Shown here: in pieces, positions 45,428 to 54,140 of the stretch | Layout of the letters: every line of letters starts with the position of its first letter | Numbering within the stretch: the first letter of the stretch is position 1 | Origin: Undibacterium pigrum | Lineage (GTDB): Bacteria; Pseudomonadota; Gammaproteobacteria; Burkholderiales; Burkholderiaceae_D | NCBI RefSeq assembly: GCF_003201815.1 | Contig: NZ_QJKB01000008.1 | Coordinates: forward strand, 124,001 to 188,000 | Direction of reading: 5' to 3' | Length of the DNA: 64,000 nt | The notes under the pieces: generated by a model | The model's input: only the letters and a program-made list of their open reading frames with translations | Database searches by the model: none | What the model was told of the DNA's origin: nothing | Position numbers and translations under genes: made by a program

Positions 45428-46096
45428 ATGAAAATTCTTCCTAAAATTCCACAACTCGGTTTCCTGATTTGTATGGCACTGACTAGTGCAAGTTCACAGG
45501 CTGCAAAAATCAGTCTTGATGACTGCGACTTGATTACAGCCAAACCTTTGCGTGCTGATTTTCGGGCATGGCTGAATAAGAACCGCAAACTGGCAGCAGA
45601 AGGTAATGCAGAAGCGCAAGCCTATGTCGCAGCGGAGGCAAATAATCGCCTGGCCTGTATCGAAGAAAAAATCACAGAAAAATCAGGCTGGACCATGACC
45701 ATGAGCAGTGGTGACGGTACTAGTGAAACCACTTCAAATCCAGGCATCCCCAATATCAAGAAAAATCCTGATGCATACGCTGCACTGAAGGATGCGGTCA
45801 AATACACCCACCTGGCAGGCGTAAGTGACCCGGCATATCGCGGCATGTCGGCACAACTGGTATTGCGTTATCAATCTGTCTTGCCAGAAGCATTAGAAAC
45901 TGCCTATGAGGATGTGGCTGGTGCCAATCAACTGGAATGCGTGCTCAAGCGCAAGTTTGGCAAACGTGATGCGCAGTATGCCTGTGCATCACACAGGACC
46001 ACGCTGGCACAGTTGACGACTAAAGTGCCGGCAGAACGTCGCGCCATTCTTGATCAAAGAGCACAGCAATGGGCAGCGGATTTCCCGGCTAAATAA
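45428..46096 (+). CDS. Exported protein of unknown function
   Basis: About 222 residues with a signal peptide (LGFLICMALTSASSQA). The mature part is helical, with several cysteines (DDCDL, RLACIEEK, NQLECVLK, YACASH) likely to form disulfides in the periplasm. I do not recognise the family. The ATG at 45428 is preferred over the TTG at 45425. The 270 bases upstream, after the riboswitch, are AT-rich and hold its promoter. Confidence 0.7.
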   Translation: MKILPKIPQLGFLICMALTSASSQAAKISLDDCDLITAKPLRADFRAWLNKNRKLAAEGNAEAQAYVAAEANNRLACIEEKITEKSGWTMTMSSGDGTSETTSNPGIPNIKKNPDAYAALKDAVKYTHLAGVSDPAYRGMSAQLVLRYQSVLPEALETAYEDVAGANQLECVLKRKFGKRDAQYACASHRTTLAQLTTKVPAERRAILDQRAQQWAADFPAK

Positions 46097-46274
46097 GTTG
46101 CTGCATGTGATGCTTACATTTTTTCATGCTTGTTTTGTGTTGGCTAACGCACAGACTTGATGTGCATGCAGAAGTAAATTCACTCTTGAAGTCAACAGAT
46201 ATGCTTCTCAAACGTTGTAGTGATGTAAGCACTGTATTGCTTCTTTGGTTTACGTAATGGAAATGGAGTACACA

Positions 46275-46781
46275 ATGATTAACATGACATGTAAAAGAGT
46301 ATTGCTGGCGACCTCTGCATGTGCAGCACTCTTCATGACGGCACAGACGCAGGCACAGGATGTGGGTGTCTCTGTGCAATTCGGACAGCCTGGATTTTAT
46401 GGCCGTGTTGACGTTGGTAATTTTCCGCAACCTCAGGTTATTTATCGTGAGCCACGCATAGTGGAAAGGGTGAGAGTAGTTGAACCTCCTGTATATCTGG
46501 TGGTGCCACCAGGCCACAGAAATAAATGGGAAAAGCATTGCTATCGCTACAATGCCTGTGGCCGCCAAGTATATTTTGTTCAGGAAAACTGGTACAACAC
46601 CCAGGTAGTACCGCGTTATCGTGATGGTTATTATCGTGACCATAATTACAGACACGATGCTTACCGTCGTGATGAATACAGACGCGATGATCGTCGTAAT
46701 GACTACAGGCGTGATGACAGGCGCTATGATGAACATGACCGCCATGGACATGGGCGCGGCAGGGAACATCCTGAGCACTGA
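46275..46781 (+). CDS. Exported protein with Arg/Asp/Tyr-rich C-terminus
   Basis: About 168 residues starting at MINMTCKRVLLATSACAALF (46275), with GGAG upstream; 46245 is in frame but lacks a site. A signal peptide ends near AQAQ. The middle has PQVIYREPRIVERVRVVEPPVYLVVPPGHRNKWEKHC, a pattern seen in small periplasmic proteins of Burkholderiales. The C-terminal 45 residues repeat YRRDDRR-like units. Function is unknown; the charged tail suggests interaction with polyanions. Confidence 0.72.
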   Translation: MINMTCKRVLLATSACAALFMTAQTQAQDVGVSVQFGQPGFYGRVDVGNFPQPQVIYREPRIVERVRVVEPPVYLVVPPGHRNKWEKHCYRYNACGRQVYFVQENWYNTQVVPRYRDGYYRDHNYRHDAYRRDEYRRDDRRNDYRRDDRRYDEHDRHGHGRGREHPEH

Positions 46782-46831
46782 TCCTTAAGGAATTAAGGTA
46801 AGAAATAAGGTAATAAATTGAAAGCATAAAC

Positions 46832-46860
46832 AACAAAGGCTGCAATGCAGCCTTTGTTTT
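46832..46860. terminator. Bidirectional terminator
   Basis: AACAAAGGCTGCA and TGCAGCCTTTGTT form a 13-bp stem with a minimal loop, followed by TTTT. It separates the convergent exported-protein and ankyrin genes. Confidence 0.92.
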
Positions 46861-46890
46861 ATGATGCCCTTACTTCTGTGAATCGGGTGC

Positions 46891-47838
46891 TTATAAATTA
46901 TCCCGTATCCAGTCACTACCCACGAGACGTTGTCGCTTGCTATCGAGACGCCATTCGCCTTTTTTCAAGATCGCGATATAGCTGAATTCGCGATCCAGAT
47001 ATCGGGTTTGCAGTTCTTTCTTTTGTTTGCTGATATCTGTCATGCTGAGCAGGCTTTCTGCAGGCTGATAGGCCGGTGGTGTGCTGAAACTGCCGCCATT
47101 TCTGCCATAGGGGCGTTCTTTGGGCGTGCAGTAACGTTCAAAAATGGCAGCCATCTCAGCCTGCATGGCTGGCCAGTCATGTACTTTGCTACCCTCGATT
47201 ATTTTGACATGCTTGCTGGCAGCATCTTTTTCCCACTGGTGCATGGCCAGTATGAAGTGCTGCAGGACTGATGCTGCATTGCTGCTGTCAACGCCTGCAT
47301 CACCAATGCTGGCAGGCCAGGGCAAATAAACTGGCGCTGCCGGTGGTTCAGGTGTAGTCGCGCCAGCTTGTGCCAGGATGTCGGCAATATGCTGACGCCT
47401 GTTTTTCACAGCCATGCTGTAAGCATTGCGGCCATCGCTGCTGAGTGTTCCTGGCTCAACTCCCAGACCCAGGAGAAATTGCACAACTTCTGCATGGCCA
47501 TTTGCTGCGGCCACCATCAACGCCGTCCAGCCATGTGGTTTGCTGGAAAATCCCACATTTGCACCATGTTCAGCCAGCAGGCGTGCGACAGGTAAATGTC
47601 CCTGTGCGCATGCCCACAAAAACGGTGTGTAACTCATGGCTTTGTCAGGTTCGTCGAATTTTGCTGTAAGGGTCAACAAGTGGTGCACGATATCTGCGTG
47701 ACCATTCAATGCGGCTTCTGCCAATGCTGATCTGCCCGTGCCTTTGTGGATGCTCTCTATTTCGTCGCCTTGTTCCAGGCGAGTGACTAGCTTATCGAAT
47801 TTGCCTTCGCTGGCAGCTTTGATGAGGTTATGTGACAT
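46891..47838 (-). CDS. Ankyrin-repeat protein
   Basis: About 315 residues from MSHNLIKAASEGKFDKLVTR (47838); the longer frame to 47922 would run into gluQ. Four to five ankyrin repeats fill residues 1-155 (GRSALAEAALNGHADIVHHL, YTPFLWACAQGHLPVARLLA, GWTALMVAAANGHAEVVQFL, GRNAYSMAVKNRRQHIADIL). The C-terminal half is a separate, unassigned domain of about 140 residues. It starts ten bases after the gluQ stop, so the genes form one operon, though the functional link is unclear. Confidence 0.85.
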   Translation of the reverse strand: MSHNLIKAASEGKFDKLVTRLEQGDEIESIHKGTGRSALAEAALNGHADIVHHLLTLTAKFDEPDKAMSYTPFLWACAQGHLPVARLLAEHGANVGFSSKPHGWTALMVAAANGHAEVVQFLLGLGVEPGTLSSDGRNAYSMAVKNRRQHIADILAQAGATTPEPPAAPVYLPWPASIGDAGVDSSNAASVLQHFILAMHQWEKDAASKHVKIIEGSKVHDWPAMQAEMAAIFERYCTPKERPYGRNGGSFSTPPAYQPAESLLSMTDISKQKKELQTRYLDREFSYIAILKKGEWRLDSKRQRLVGSDWIRDNL

Positions 47839-47848
47839 AGGCAGGCGT

Positions 47849-48733
47849 TTACTTTTTCGTGTTATCCAGTTTGTTTTTCCAGGCCAGGGTTGCCATGCCC
47901 CAGAATTCTTCTTTGCTGCCAATACCTGTACTCAGTTGCAAACCTAAAAAGCTTGCTGCTGGCATCAGGGCATCGTGCAATATATCATTATCGCCCTGAT
48001 CAAATGCCAGTGCCCCGGTTTGCTTGGACAATTTTTCACCATCTGCATTGGTGACGACAGGTACATGTAAATAAGCTGGCGTGGGCAAGCCCAGCAATTC
48101 TTGCAGGTAGATTTGCCGCGCAGTTGAATCTATCAGGTCAGCACCGCGCACCACATGGGTGATGCCTTGTGCAGCATCATCGACTACCACTGCCAACTGA
48201 TAAGCCCAAAAACCATCAGCGCGCTTCAATACAAAGTCCCCAACTTCGGTCGCCAGGTTTTGCTGCTGCATGCCAGCCAGTCTGTCTTCAAAGCGATAGA
48301 TTTGATCTGGCACGCGCAAGCGCCAGGCGCGCGCTGCCTTGCCTTCTGCCAGACCGTGACGGCAAGTGCCCGGATAAATCTGGCTGGCTGTTTCACCCAG
48401 GCGCAGGCGCGAATCAGCGATTTCCTTGCGTGAACAGGCGCAGGGGTAGAGATTGTCGCCCAGTTTTTGCAAGGCGGCCTCATAAAGGTGCTGACGCTTG
48501 CTTTGCCAGTTGATGTCACCATCCCAGAGCATGCCGCTGCGTTGCAGAGATTGGATAATGTGCTGGTCAGCACCTTTAACATTGCGGTCAAAGTCCAGGT
48601 CTTCCATGCGCAGCAGCCATAGCCCCTCATGGGCTTTGGCATCCAGATAGCTAGCCATGGCAGCGACTAGTGAACCCATGTGCAAGGGGCCGGTTGGTGA
48701 GGGGGCGAAACGTCCTATGTATTTTTGCTTCAT
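47849..48733 (-). CDS. gluQ: Glutamyl-queuosine tRNA(Asp) synthetase (GluQRS)
   Basis: A 294-residue truncated glutamyl-tRNA synthetase. The HIGH-type motif is FAPSPTGPLHMGSLVAAM, and the KMSKS-type motif is GEKLSKQTGA. The zinc-binding cysteines lie in YPCACSRKEI and YPGTCRHG. The length is that of GluQRS, without the anticodon-binding domain. It attaches glutamate to queuosine at the wobble position of tRNA(Asp). It is the first gene of a pair with the ankyrin protein gene. Confidence 0.95.
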   Translation of the reverse strand: MKQKYIGRFAPSPTGPLHMGSLVAAMASYLDAKAHEGLWLLRMEDLDFDRNVKGADQHIIQSLQRSGMLWDGDINWQSKRQHLYEAALQKLGDNLYPCACSRKEIADSRLRLGETASQIYPGTCRHGLAEGKAARAWRLRVPDQIYRFEDRLAGMQQQNLATEVGDFVLKRADGFWAYQLAVVVDDAAQGITHVVRGADLIDSTARQIYLQELLGLPTPAYLHVPVVTNADGEKLSKQTGALAFDQGDNDILHDALMPAASFLGLQLSTGIGSKEEFWGMATLAWKNKLDNTKK

Positions 48734-48757
48734 CTGTTTTGTTGGCGTGGATGTTCT

Positions 48758-49675
48758 TCAGTTACCTATCAACATACGTTGCACGACAGGGTCTTGCAAC
48801 TTCTGTAAAAACCACAGCAGCGCCTTGCCCTTGTTGGCATTACGCCAGACCAGACGGTTATCTTCTGGCGGACGGTGCGCGCTGGTCTTCTTTTCTATCA
48901 GCGCACCGCTGCGCAGGTGGGGTAATGCCAGGCGGCGTGGCAAATGCCCACAACCCAGGCCTGCCAGTTGTGCCGCCAGCTTGGCCTGCATGGTGGGCAC
49001 GGTCAGGGTGTCCTGGCCGCTCAGCAAGCCTGCTGTCATCGATGGCAGGGTCAGGCCAGTATCACCGATAGCTATCGCCCTGTGGGCCTGTAAAATCGCC
49101 GGTGTCAGCGGCTCTGCAGCCTCTGCCAGCGCGTGCTGTGGTGCCACGGCAAACACCCATTCCACACTGCCCAGCAAACGGGTCTGGAATTCACCCTGCA
49201 TGCGTATGGCATCCGGCCCGTAGTAGGCAGCGCCTATCGCCAGGTCAGCACGGCCAGATACCATGGTTTCCCAGACACCAGACAATATCTCCTGGCTGAT
49301 ACGGATACGTGTGCCGCACGCCTGTTGTTCAAATTCCTTGATCAAGGGGATGATATCCTCGAATTGTATGATGCCATCGATGACAATGCGCAACTCTGCC
49401 TCCCAGCCGCTGGCGGCGCGTTTGACGCGGTTTTCCAGCTCCTGTGCGGCATTCAGCAAATGCCTGCCTTGCAGTAATAATTCCTCCCCAGCAATGGTCA
49501 GCTTGGCCCTGTGGCCACGCCTGTCATATAGCAGCACATCCAGATCTTCTTCCAGCTTGCGTATGCTGTAGGTGATGGCTGAGGGTACTTTATCCAGGGC
49601 CGCTGCAGCTGCCGCAAAGCTGCCCTTGCGGTCTATGGCATCGAGGATTTGCAGGGCTTCCAGAGTCAGATTCAT
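48758..49675 (-). CDS. LysR-family regulator
   Basis: A 305-residue LysR protein with the N-terminal helix-turn-helix ILDAIDRKGSFAAAAAALDK / VPSAITYSIRKLEEDL and a type 2 periplasmic-like effector domain. It is divergent from the pirin gene across 119 bases. The palindrome at 49681 is a probable binding site, so it likely controls the pirin and flavodoxin genes. The inducer is unknown, but a redox or quinone signal fits the targets. Confidence 0.93.
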   Translation of the reverse strand: MNLTLEALQILDAIDRKGSFAAAAAALDKVPSAITYSIRKLEEDLDVLLYDRRGHRAKLTIAGEELLLQGRHLLNAAQELENRVKRAASGWEAELRIVIDGIIQFEDIIPLIKEFEQQACGTRIRISQEILSGVWETMVSGRADLAIGAAYYGPDAIRMQGEFQTRLLGSVEWVFAVAPQHALAEAAEPLTPAILQAHRAIAIGDTGLTLPSMTAGLLSGQDTLTVPTMQAKLAAQLAGLGCGHLPRRLALPHLRSGALIEKKTSAHRPPEDNRLVWRNANKGKALLWFLQKLQDPVVQRMLIGN

Positions 49676-49680
49676 GCTTG

Positions 49681-49695
49681 TTCAAATAATTTGAA
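49681..49695. promoter_or_regulatory. LysR-type operator palindrome
   Basis: TTCAAATAATTTGAA is a perfect 15-bp palindrome containing the T-N11-A LysR box, five bases before the LysR start and about 100 before the pirin start. Confidence 0.65.
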
Positions 49696-49794
49696 TGAGT
49701 TGTATGAAATTCTACCCTTATGTCGAAGAATTTGCATGTATATAGTGTGTACATCGCCTGAACACATTCTTCAGGAAATTTGAAAGGGACTTAT

Positions 49795-50496
49795 ATGATT
49801 ACGCTCAGACCATCACAAGAACGCGGCCACGCCGAGCACGGCTGGCTGAAATCGCATCATAGTTTTTCTTTTGCAGAATATTACGATCCTCAGCATATGG
49901 GTTTTGGCCCCTTGCGCGTGATTAATGACGACTGGATTGCTCCTGCCATGGGCTTTGGTACGCATCCTCACCAGAACATGGAGATCATTACTTATGTGCT
50001 TGAAGGTGCGATTGCGCACAAAGACAGCATGGGTAATGGCAGTACGATACGTCCAGGCAATGTGCAGTATATGAGTGCAGGTACTGGTGTGCGCCATTCG
50101 GAATTCAACCCGGCCAATAACGAGCACACACGTTTGCTGCAAATCTGGATACAGCCAGACCAATTGGGTGGCGAACCTCTTTACGGTGAAAAAGAATTCA
50201 GCCGTGAAGAAAAACAGGGTCGTTTGCGTCTGGTCGTTTCTGGCGATGGCGCTGATGGCTCCATCAAGATCCGCCAGAACGCACGTCTGCAAATTGGCTT
50301 GTTTGATGCAGAACAAAAGCAGGAAGTAGCACTGGCAAAGGATCGCCTGACCTATGTCCACGTAGCGCGTGGTGAATTGCAGGTAAATGGCATGGCCTTG
50401 AAAGAGGGCGATGCCGTGATGATGTCAGCCGAAGAAAAACTCGTGCTGGAGCAGGGCAAACAGGCAGAAGTACTGGTATTCGATCTGCCACATTAA
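49795..50496 (+). CDS. Pirin-family (YhhW-like) cupin protein
   Basis: About 233 residues from MITLRPSQERGHAEHGWLKS (49795); 49780 is an in-frame alternative. Pirin signature segments are HHSFSFAEYYDPQHMGFGPL, GFGTHPHQNMEIITYVLEGA with the metal-binding histidines, and YMSAGTGVRHSEFNP. YhhW-like pirins oxidise flavonols such as quercetin in vitro. It is divergent from a LysR gene, and the WrbA-like gene follows 89 bases downstream, a common pairing. Confidence 0.93.
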   Translation: MITLRPSQERGHAEHGWLKSHHSFSFAEYYDPQHMGFGPLRVINDDWIAPAMGFGTHPHQNMEIITYVLEGAIAHKDSMGNGSTIRPGNVQYMSAGTGVRHSEFNPANNEHTRLLQIWIQPDQLGGEPLYGEKEFSREEKQGRLRLVVSGDGADGSIKIRQNARLQIGLFDAEQKQEVALAKDRLTYVHVARGELQVNGMALKEGDAVMMSAEEKLVLEQGKQAEVLVFDLPH

Positions 50497-50585
50497 GCTG
50501 AAAAGACAGGCAAATCGCTGGCGAGAAAATACGTCAGTGATTTGTCTTTTTGCGTAAAAACTCAACATCCACACTGGAGTAACAC

Positions 50586-51155
50586 ATGTCTAAAGTCGCG
50601 ATTATCTATCATTCAGGTTATGGCCACACCACCAAGGCCGCAGAAGCAGTCCACGCAGGTGCCGCCGCTGCAGGAGCCGATGCTGAACTCATCAAGATTG
50701 ACGCCGAAGGCAATATCACAGACGCGCAGTGGGAAACCCTTGCCGCCGCTGATGCTATCGTCTTTGGTTCACCAACCTATATGGGCACAGTATCCTGGCA
50801 ATTCAAAAAATTCGCCGATGCTTCTTCCAAGCCATGGTATAGCCAGGTCTGGAAAGACAAGATTGCCGCAGGCTTCACCAATTCTGCCACGATGAACGGC
50901 GACAAACTGTCCACCCTGCATTACCTGTTCACCCTGTCCCAGCAACACTCCATGATCTGGGTAGGCACAGGCCTGATGCCAGCCAACAGCAAAGCAGCGA
51001 CACGCAATGACATCAACTACGTCGGCAGCTTTAGTGGCCTGATGACGCAATCCCCATCTGACTCTTCACCAGAAGAAGGCCCACTGCCAGGTGATCTGGA
51101 AACGGCGAAATTGTTTGGTAAGCGTATTGCGGAAGTGGCTGCGAAGTTTAAGTGA
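50586..51155 (+). CDS. Flavodoxin-family NAD(P)H:quinone oxidoreductase (WrbA-like)
   Basis: A 189-residue flavodoxin-fold protein. The FMN phosphate loop is YHSGYGHTTKAAEAV near residue 8, the second loop is GSPTYMGTVSWQFKKF near residue 59, and GTGLMPANS near residue 122 completes the FMN site. It reduces quinones by two electrons, probably against quinone stress. It is likely co-regulated with the pirin gene by the LysR protein and ends at a terminator. Confidence 0.9.
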   Translation: MSKVAIIYHSGYGHTTKAAEAVHAGAAAAGADAELIKIDAEGNITDAQWETLAAADAIVFGSPTYMGTVSWQFKKFADASSKPWYSQVWKDKIAAGFTNSATMNGDKLSTLHYLFTLSQQHSMIWVGTGLMPANSKAATRNDINYVGSFSGLMTQSPSDSSPEEGPLPGDLETAKLFGKRIAEVAAKFK

Positions 51156-51174
51156 GATGAGTTGTTGAAGTAAA

Positions 51175-51207
51175 AAGACCCGCCGGATTGATTGGCGGGT
51201 TTTTTTA
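51175..51207 (+). terminator. Intrinsic terminator after the flavodoxin gene
   Basis: CCCGCC (51179-51184) and GGCGGG (51194-51199) form a stem preceded by AAAAAG and followed by seven T residues. Confidence 0.9.
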
Positions 51208-51239
51208 TGAGACTCCGGAACCTTGATTCGCCACCAGCC

Positions 51240-51520
51240 TAAGGAATATGAAAGCAGGTGGTGTTGACGTTGATGTTGACGTTGTTTTTGACTTTTGCAG
51301 TTCCCATGTGTCGATGCCTTTGCTGCAAGGCAGAAAATGGAAAAAGAAGGATCGATGTTTGAGCGCAGCGAGTTTTCGAGCCTTCCCATTTTTTGTCTTG
51401 CAGCAAAGGGAACCCCCATCAGGGGGCAGCGACGCCTGGGTCGCCTTCTTTTGCATTCTTTTCTTGGCGAGACAAGAAAAGAATGTAGCTGTCGGGCTAC
51501 CCCCGACCTGCAATCGTCAA
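51240..51520. repeat. Structured dispersed repeat, copy 2 (inverted)
   Basis: This is the reverse-orientation homologue of 7651-7985. The hairpins are: a long stem pairing 51317-51340 with 51386-51409 (22 Watson-Crick pairs plus two G-T); CCCCC-ATCA-GGGGG at 51413-51426; a perfect 13-bp stem at 51454-51485 around loop GCGAGA; and 51491-51507 with six pairs around loop CTACC. Loops match copy 1 exactly on the corresponding strand while stem bases differ. The conserved core TTTGAGCGCAGCGAGTTTTCG lies inside the long stem, and short 12-bp-like tandem repeats lie at 51265-51297. Reading frames here (51205-51540) are not convincing genes. Confidence 0.85.
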
Positions 51521-51607
51521 TGACTTGTGATCGCACTTAAAAACTCCAATACGCAATCACGATGAATCTGAACTAATTCTTGAAATAGCTTACACGAACG
51601 CCACTGG

Positions 51608-51632
51608 ATTCCAGCTAAAAGCACGCTGGAAT
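51608..51632. repeat. ATTCC hairpin (dRS3-like), copy 2
   Basis: ATTCCAGC and GCTGGAAT enclose the loop TAAAAGCAC, the reverse complement of copy 1's loop except for one base. The arms differ from copy 1 (CCTGC to CCAGC) with a matching change on the other side. It has the same distance and orientation relative to the large repeat as at 7518. The rest of 51521-51728 shows homology to the copy 1 flank and nothing else. Confidence 0.75.
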
Positions 51633-51728
51633 GACGACTTTGAGATTGCTGTAACTCGGCCAATGCAATATTGCACAAACAATCCAAATAATGGTCGCTT
51701 TACAGCATACACGTAGCAAAAATGCCGC

Positions 51729-52661
51729 CTACAGCTTCTCCTTCAAAAATTCTAATAATCGCGGTGCCAAATATCCAGAATCACTCCCAGGGATTTTGAT
51801 AGGCTCAGAAGCCCAATAATGCCCCGCATTTTTCAGTACAACAGAACTCACAGAAAAGCCCGCCTGCTTCAATGCATGCATGAAAGCCATCGACTGCTCT
51901 TTCGGATCAACAAATTTATCCTTCGCCCCCCAGCTCAACAAAAACTGTGTTTGATTATTATCCCGCGTCACATACGACAGCGGTGATGCCTCAACATAGA
52001 TTTTACGGTTATCAATCAGACTGCTACCCAGGAATCCCTGAGCAATATTATTGTCAGGGTAGTAGCGATTCGAATGTTCCCATTTTGCTGTCAAATCGTA
52101 ACTGCCATAAATACCTACGCATACCTTGACCTTTGTGGTGGGATTCATGCCATCCGAGAACGGCGGTTGATCACCAGCCAGCGCGACGATAGAGGCTAGC
52201 TGCGCTCCGGCAGAATCACCCATCAGGCCCATGCGCTCAGGATCGAGCTGGTAAGTCGCTGCCTGCTGCCGCAAAAATTGCACAGCAGTGCGCACATCAT
52301 GCACTGCTGTCGGGTAGAGATTGGTCTTGTCTTTCACAAGGCGATAATTGACCGCAAATACGGCATAGCCACTTTTTGCCAGATAGGGGCCCCAGTGTTT
52401 ATACAGACTGGCATCGGCAAACCGCCAGTCGCCACCATGCACTGCGATCAATACGGGATGCTTTCCGTCTCCCCTGGGGCGGTATAAATCACCGGTCAGC
52501 ACTTCATCACCAATACGCTGGTAGACGATACCTTGTTGAATATCATAGCCTGCATCTGGCATGGCCGCATATGCAGAAGCGGCCGTCAGCAGGCTCAGCG
52601 TGATACAGTTGATCAGACGATATAAAAAAGAGGTGAAGTTTGTCCGGCCAAGAATTTTCAT
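51729..52661 (-). CDS. Exported alpha/beta-hydrolase (carboxylesterase/lipase type)
   Basis: About 310 residues from MKILGRTNFTSFLYRL (52661) behind GGGAAA; the longer frame to 52877 runs into the VOC gene. A signal peptide ends near AYAA. Esterase motifs: the oxyanion segment VHGGDW, the nucleophile elbow GDSAGAQLA, the acid in WGAKDKFVDP and the histidine in NAGHYW. This is the BD-FAE/hormone-sensitive-lipase-like group acting on acyl esters. It ends the minus-strand block behind the VOC genes but has its own region after a terminator. Confidence 0.88.
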   Translation of the reverse strand: MKILGRTNFTSFLYRLINCITLSLLTAASAYAAMPDAGYDIQQGIVYQRIGDEVLTGDLYRPRGDGKHPVLIAVHGGDWRFADASLYKHWGPYLAKSGYAVFAVNYRLVKDKTNLYPTAVHDVRTAVQFLRQQAATYQLDPERMGLMGDSAGAQLASIVALAGDQPPFSDGMNPTTKVKVCVGIYGSYDLTAKWEHSNRYYPDNNIAQGFLGSSLIDNRKIYVEASPLSYVTRDNNQTQFLLSWGAKDKFVDPKEQSMAFMHALKQAGFSVSSVVLKNAGHYWASEPIKIPGSDSGYLAPRLLEFLKEKL

Positions 52662-52796
52662 TTTATATTTCCCACGACATGAAGGGGTTTGCATAGAGAT
52701 ATTCAAGTATGCCGCGCCAGAAAAGAGAGGTGGCAGACAGTGTGACCAAGCCATAGTTTGCCGTGACGAATTGCGTGGAAGTGAAAATGAACACGC

Positions 52797-52828
52797 ATAA
52801 AAAAACCGCCTGAAGAAACAGGCGGTTT
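52797..52828 (-). terminator. Terminator of the VOC/YciI operon
   Basis: On the minus strand AAACCGCCTG and CAGGCGGTTT form a 10-bp stem followed by T residues, 40 bases after the last VOC stop. Confidence 0.9.
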
Positions 52829-52867
52829 GGTAATTCATCTGGTAAATCGGGTTCAGCTCATACAGAT

Positions 52868-53272
52868 TTACTGGCACTCACCTTCAGCTACCATGTGCAC
52901 CAATTCCCATACATGACCATCGATATCGTGGAAGCCGTGCCCATACATGAAACCATGATCTATTGGTTCTTTTGGTACGGTGGCACCCGCTGCTTTTGCT
53001 TTGGCGACAAGGCTGTCTACATGTTCGCGGCTGTCGCAAGACAGGCAGTTCAATACTTCAGTGCGTTCACGCGCATCGCTGATAGGTTTGTTGGTGAAGC
53101 CGGCAAAGAACTCTTCTACCAGTAACATGACGAACAGGTTGTCTCCCATCACCATGCAGGCACCCTGGTCATTGGTGAATTTGGCTTCAAACCTATAACC
53201 CAGGCTGCTCCAGAATTCCTTGGAGCGAGGCAGGTCCTTGACCGACAGATTTACAAAAATTTGCTTATGCAT
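52868..53272 (-). CDS. VOC-family protein, paralogue A
   Basis: A 134-residue vicinal-oxygen-chelate protein (MHKQIFVNLSVKDLPRSKEF). The conserved end reads DIDGHVWELVHM, keeping the metal-ligand-type glutamate. It is about 60 per cent identical by eye to the protein encoded at 53330, so the two arose by tandem duplication. It is the last gene of the ECF42-associated minus-strand block. Such proteins are typical targets of ECF42 sigma factors, with unknown substrates. Confidence 0.88.
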   Translation of the reverse strand: MHKQIFVNLSVKDLPRSKEFWSSLGYRFEAKFTNDQGACMVMGDNLFVMLLVEEFFAGFTNKPISDARERTEVLNCLSCDSREHVDSLVAKAKAAGATVPKEPIDHGFMYGHGFHDIDGHVWELVHMVAEGECQ

Positions 53273-53329
53273 TTTGTCTTCCTTTAATTTGTTGTGCTGA
53301 TGTGCGCAGACTCATTGAGTTGTGCCGTC

Positions 53330-53734
53330 TTATTTACTTTCAGCTTCAGGGACCCAGGCGCAGCAATTCCAGCCATGGCCATCAAGATCATAGAAGCCTT
53401 GCGCATACATGAAGCCATGGTCTTCCGCTTCGTCAGGGATGGTGGCACCGGCTGCCCTGGCTTTGGCAATGAGGGTATCAACATGCTCGCGGTTGTCACA
53501 AGAGAGTGCATGCAAAACTTCTACACGTTCATGCGCATCGCAGACGGGTTTGTGGGCGAAACTGGCAAAGAGGTCTTCTACCAGCAACATGACCAGGATG
53601 CTTTCACCCATGATGATGCAGGCGGATTTTTCACCGCTAAATTTTGAGTCGAAGCTATAACCCAGGCTGCTCCAGAATTCCTTGGCACGGGCCAGGTCTT
53701 TAACAGGCAGGTTGACAAAAATTTGCTTGTGCAT
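53330..53734 (-). CDS. VOC-family protein, paralogue B with altered C-terminus
   Basis: A 134-residue paralogue of the next VOC protein (MHKQIFVNLPVKDLARAKEF). Homology is close until DLDGHGW, after which it reads NCCAWVPEAESK instead of the expected E-L. The DNA shows TGGAATTGCTG. One extra G would restore TGG-GAA-TTG (W-E-L) and a stop soon after, so a one-base deletion near 53369-53371 probably replaced the last residues and removed the conserved glutamate. The protein may therefore be impaired. Confidence 0.83.
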   Translation of the reverse strand: MHKQIFVNLPVKDLARAKEFWSSLGYSFDSKFSGEKSACIIMGESILVMLLVEDLFASFAHKPVCDAHERVEVLHALSCDNREHVDTLIAKARAAGATIPDEAEDHGFMYAQGFYDLDGHGWNCCAWVPEAESK

Positions 53735-53753
53735 GTCGTTCTCCTTTAATTTG

Positions 53754-54104
53754 CTAGGTAGCTGCAGCAGTTGGCAAGTCCAGGGCGCGCACCGGGCGTA
53801 CTTCTATGCTGCCATGCTGGGCTGGCGGGATTTTTGAAGCCAGTTGTATGGCTTCATTCAAATCCCTGGCATCGATAAGATAAAAGCCAGCCAGCATTTC
53901 CTTGGTTTCAGCAAATGGACCATCGGTAACCGACAATTGCCCATTCCTTACCCTGACCGTTGTGGCTGTGTGTACCGGATGCAGGGGTTCTGCTGCCAGC
54001 ATGTGACCACTGTCCAGCAAGCCCTGAGCATACACAGCACACTTTTCGTCAGGGCAGGCACTCCAGTGCTCATTGTCGAGATACACCAGACATAGGTATT
54101 TCAT
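53754..54104 (-). CDS. YciI/DGPF-domain protein
   Basis: A 116-residue YCII-related protein. MKYLCLVYLDNEHWSACPDE is the usual start, and VTDGPFAETKEMLAGFYLID carries the DGPF signature. DGPF proteins are the hallmark neighbours of ECF42 sigma factors, and one such factor is encoded at 55892. The biochemical role is unknown. It lies in the middle of the four-gene minus-strand block. Confidence 0.92.
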   Translation of the reverse strand: MKYLCLVYLDNEHWSACPDEKCAVYAQGLLDSGHMLAAEPLHPVHTATTVRVRNGQLSVTDGPFAETKEMLAGFYLIDARDLNEAIQLASKIPPAQHGSIEVRPVRALDLPTAAAT

Positions 54105-54140
54105 AGTGGCTCCAGCAAGGATGGATTAATGTTGATCTGA

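Noticed and set aside
51205..51540. Frames in the second structured repeat (102, 91 and 81 residues)
   Set aside because: They have no coding character and overlap the hairpins.
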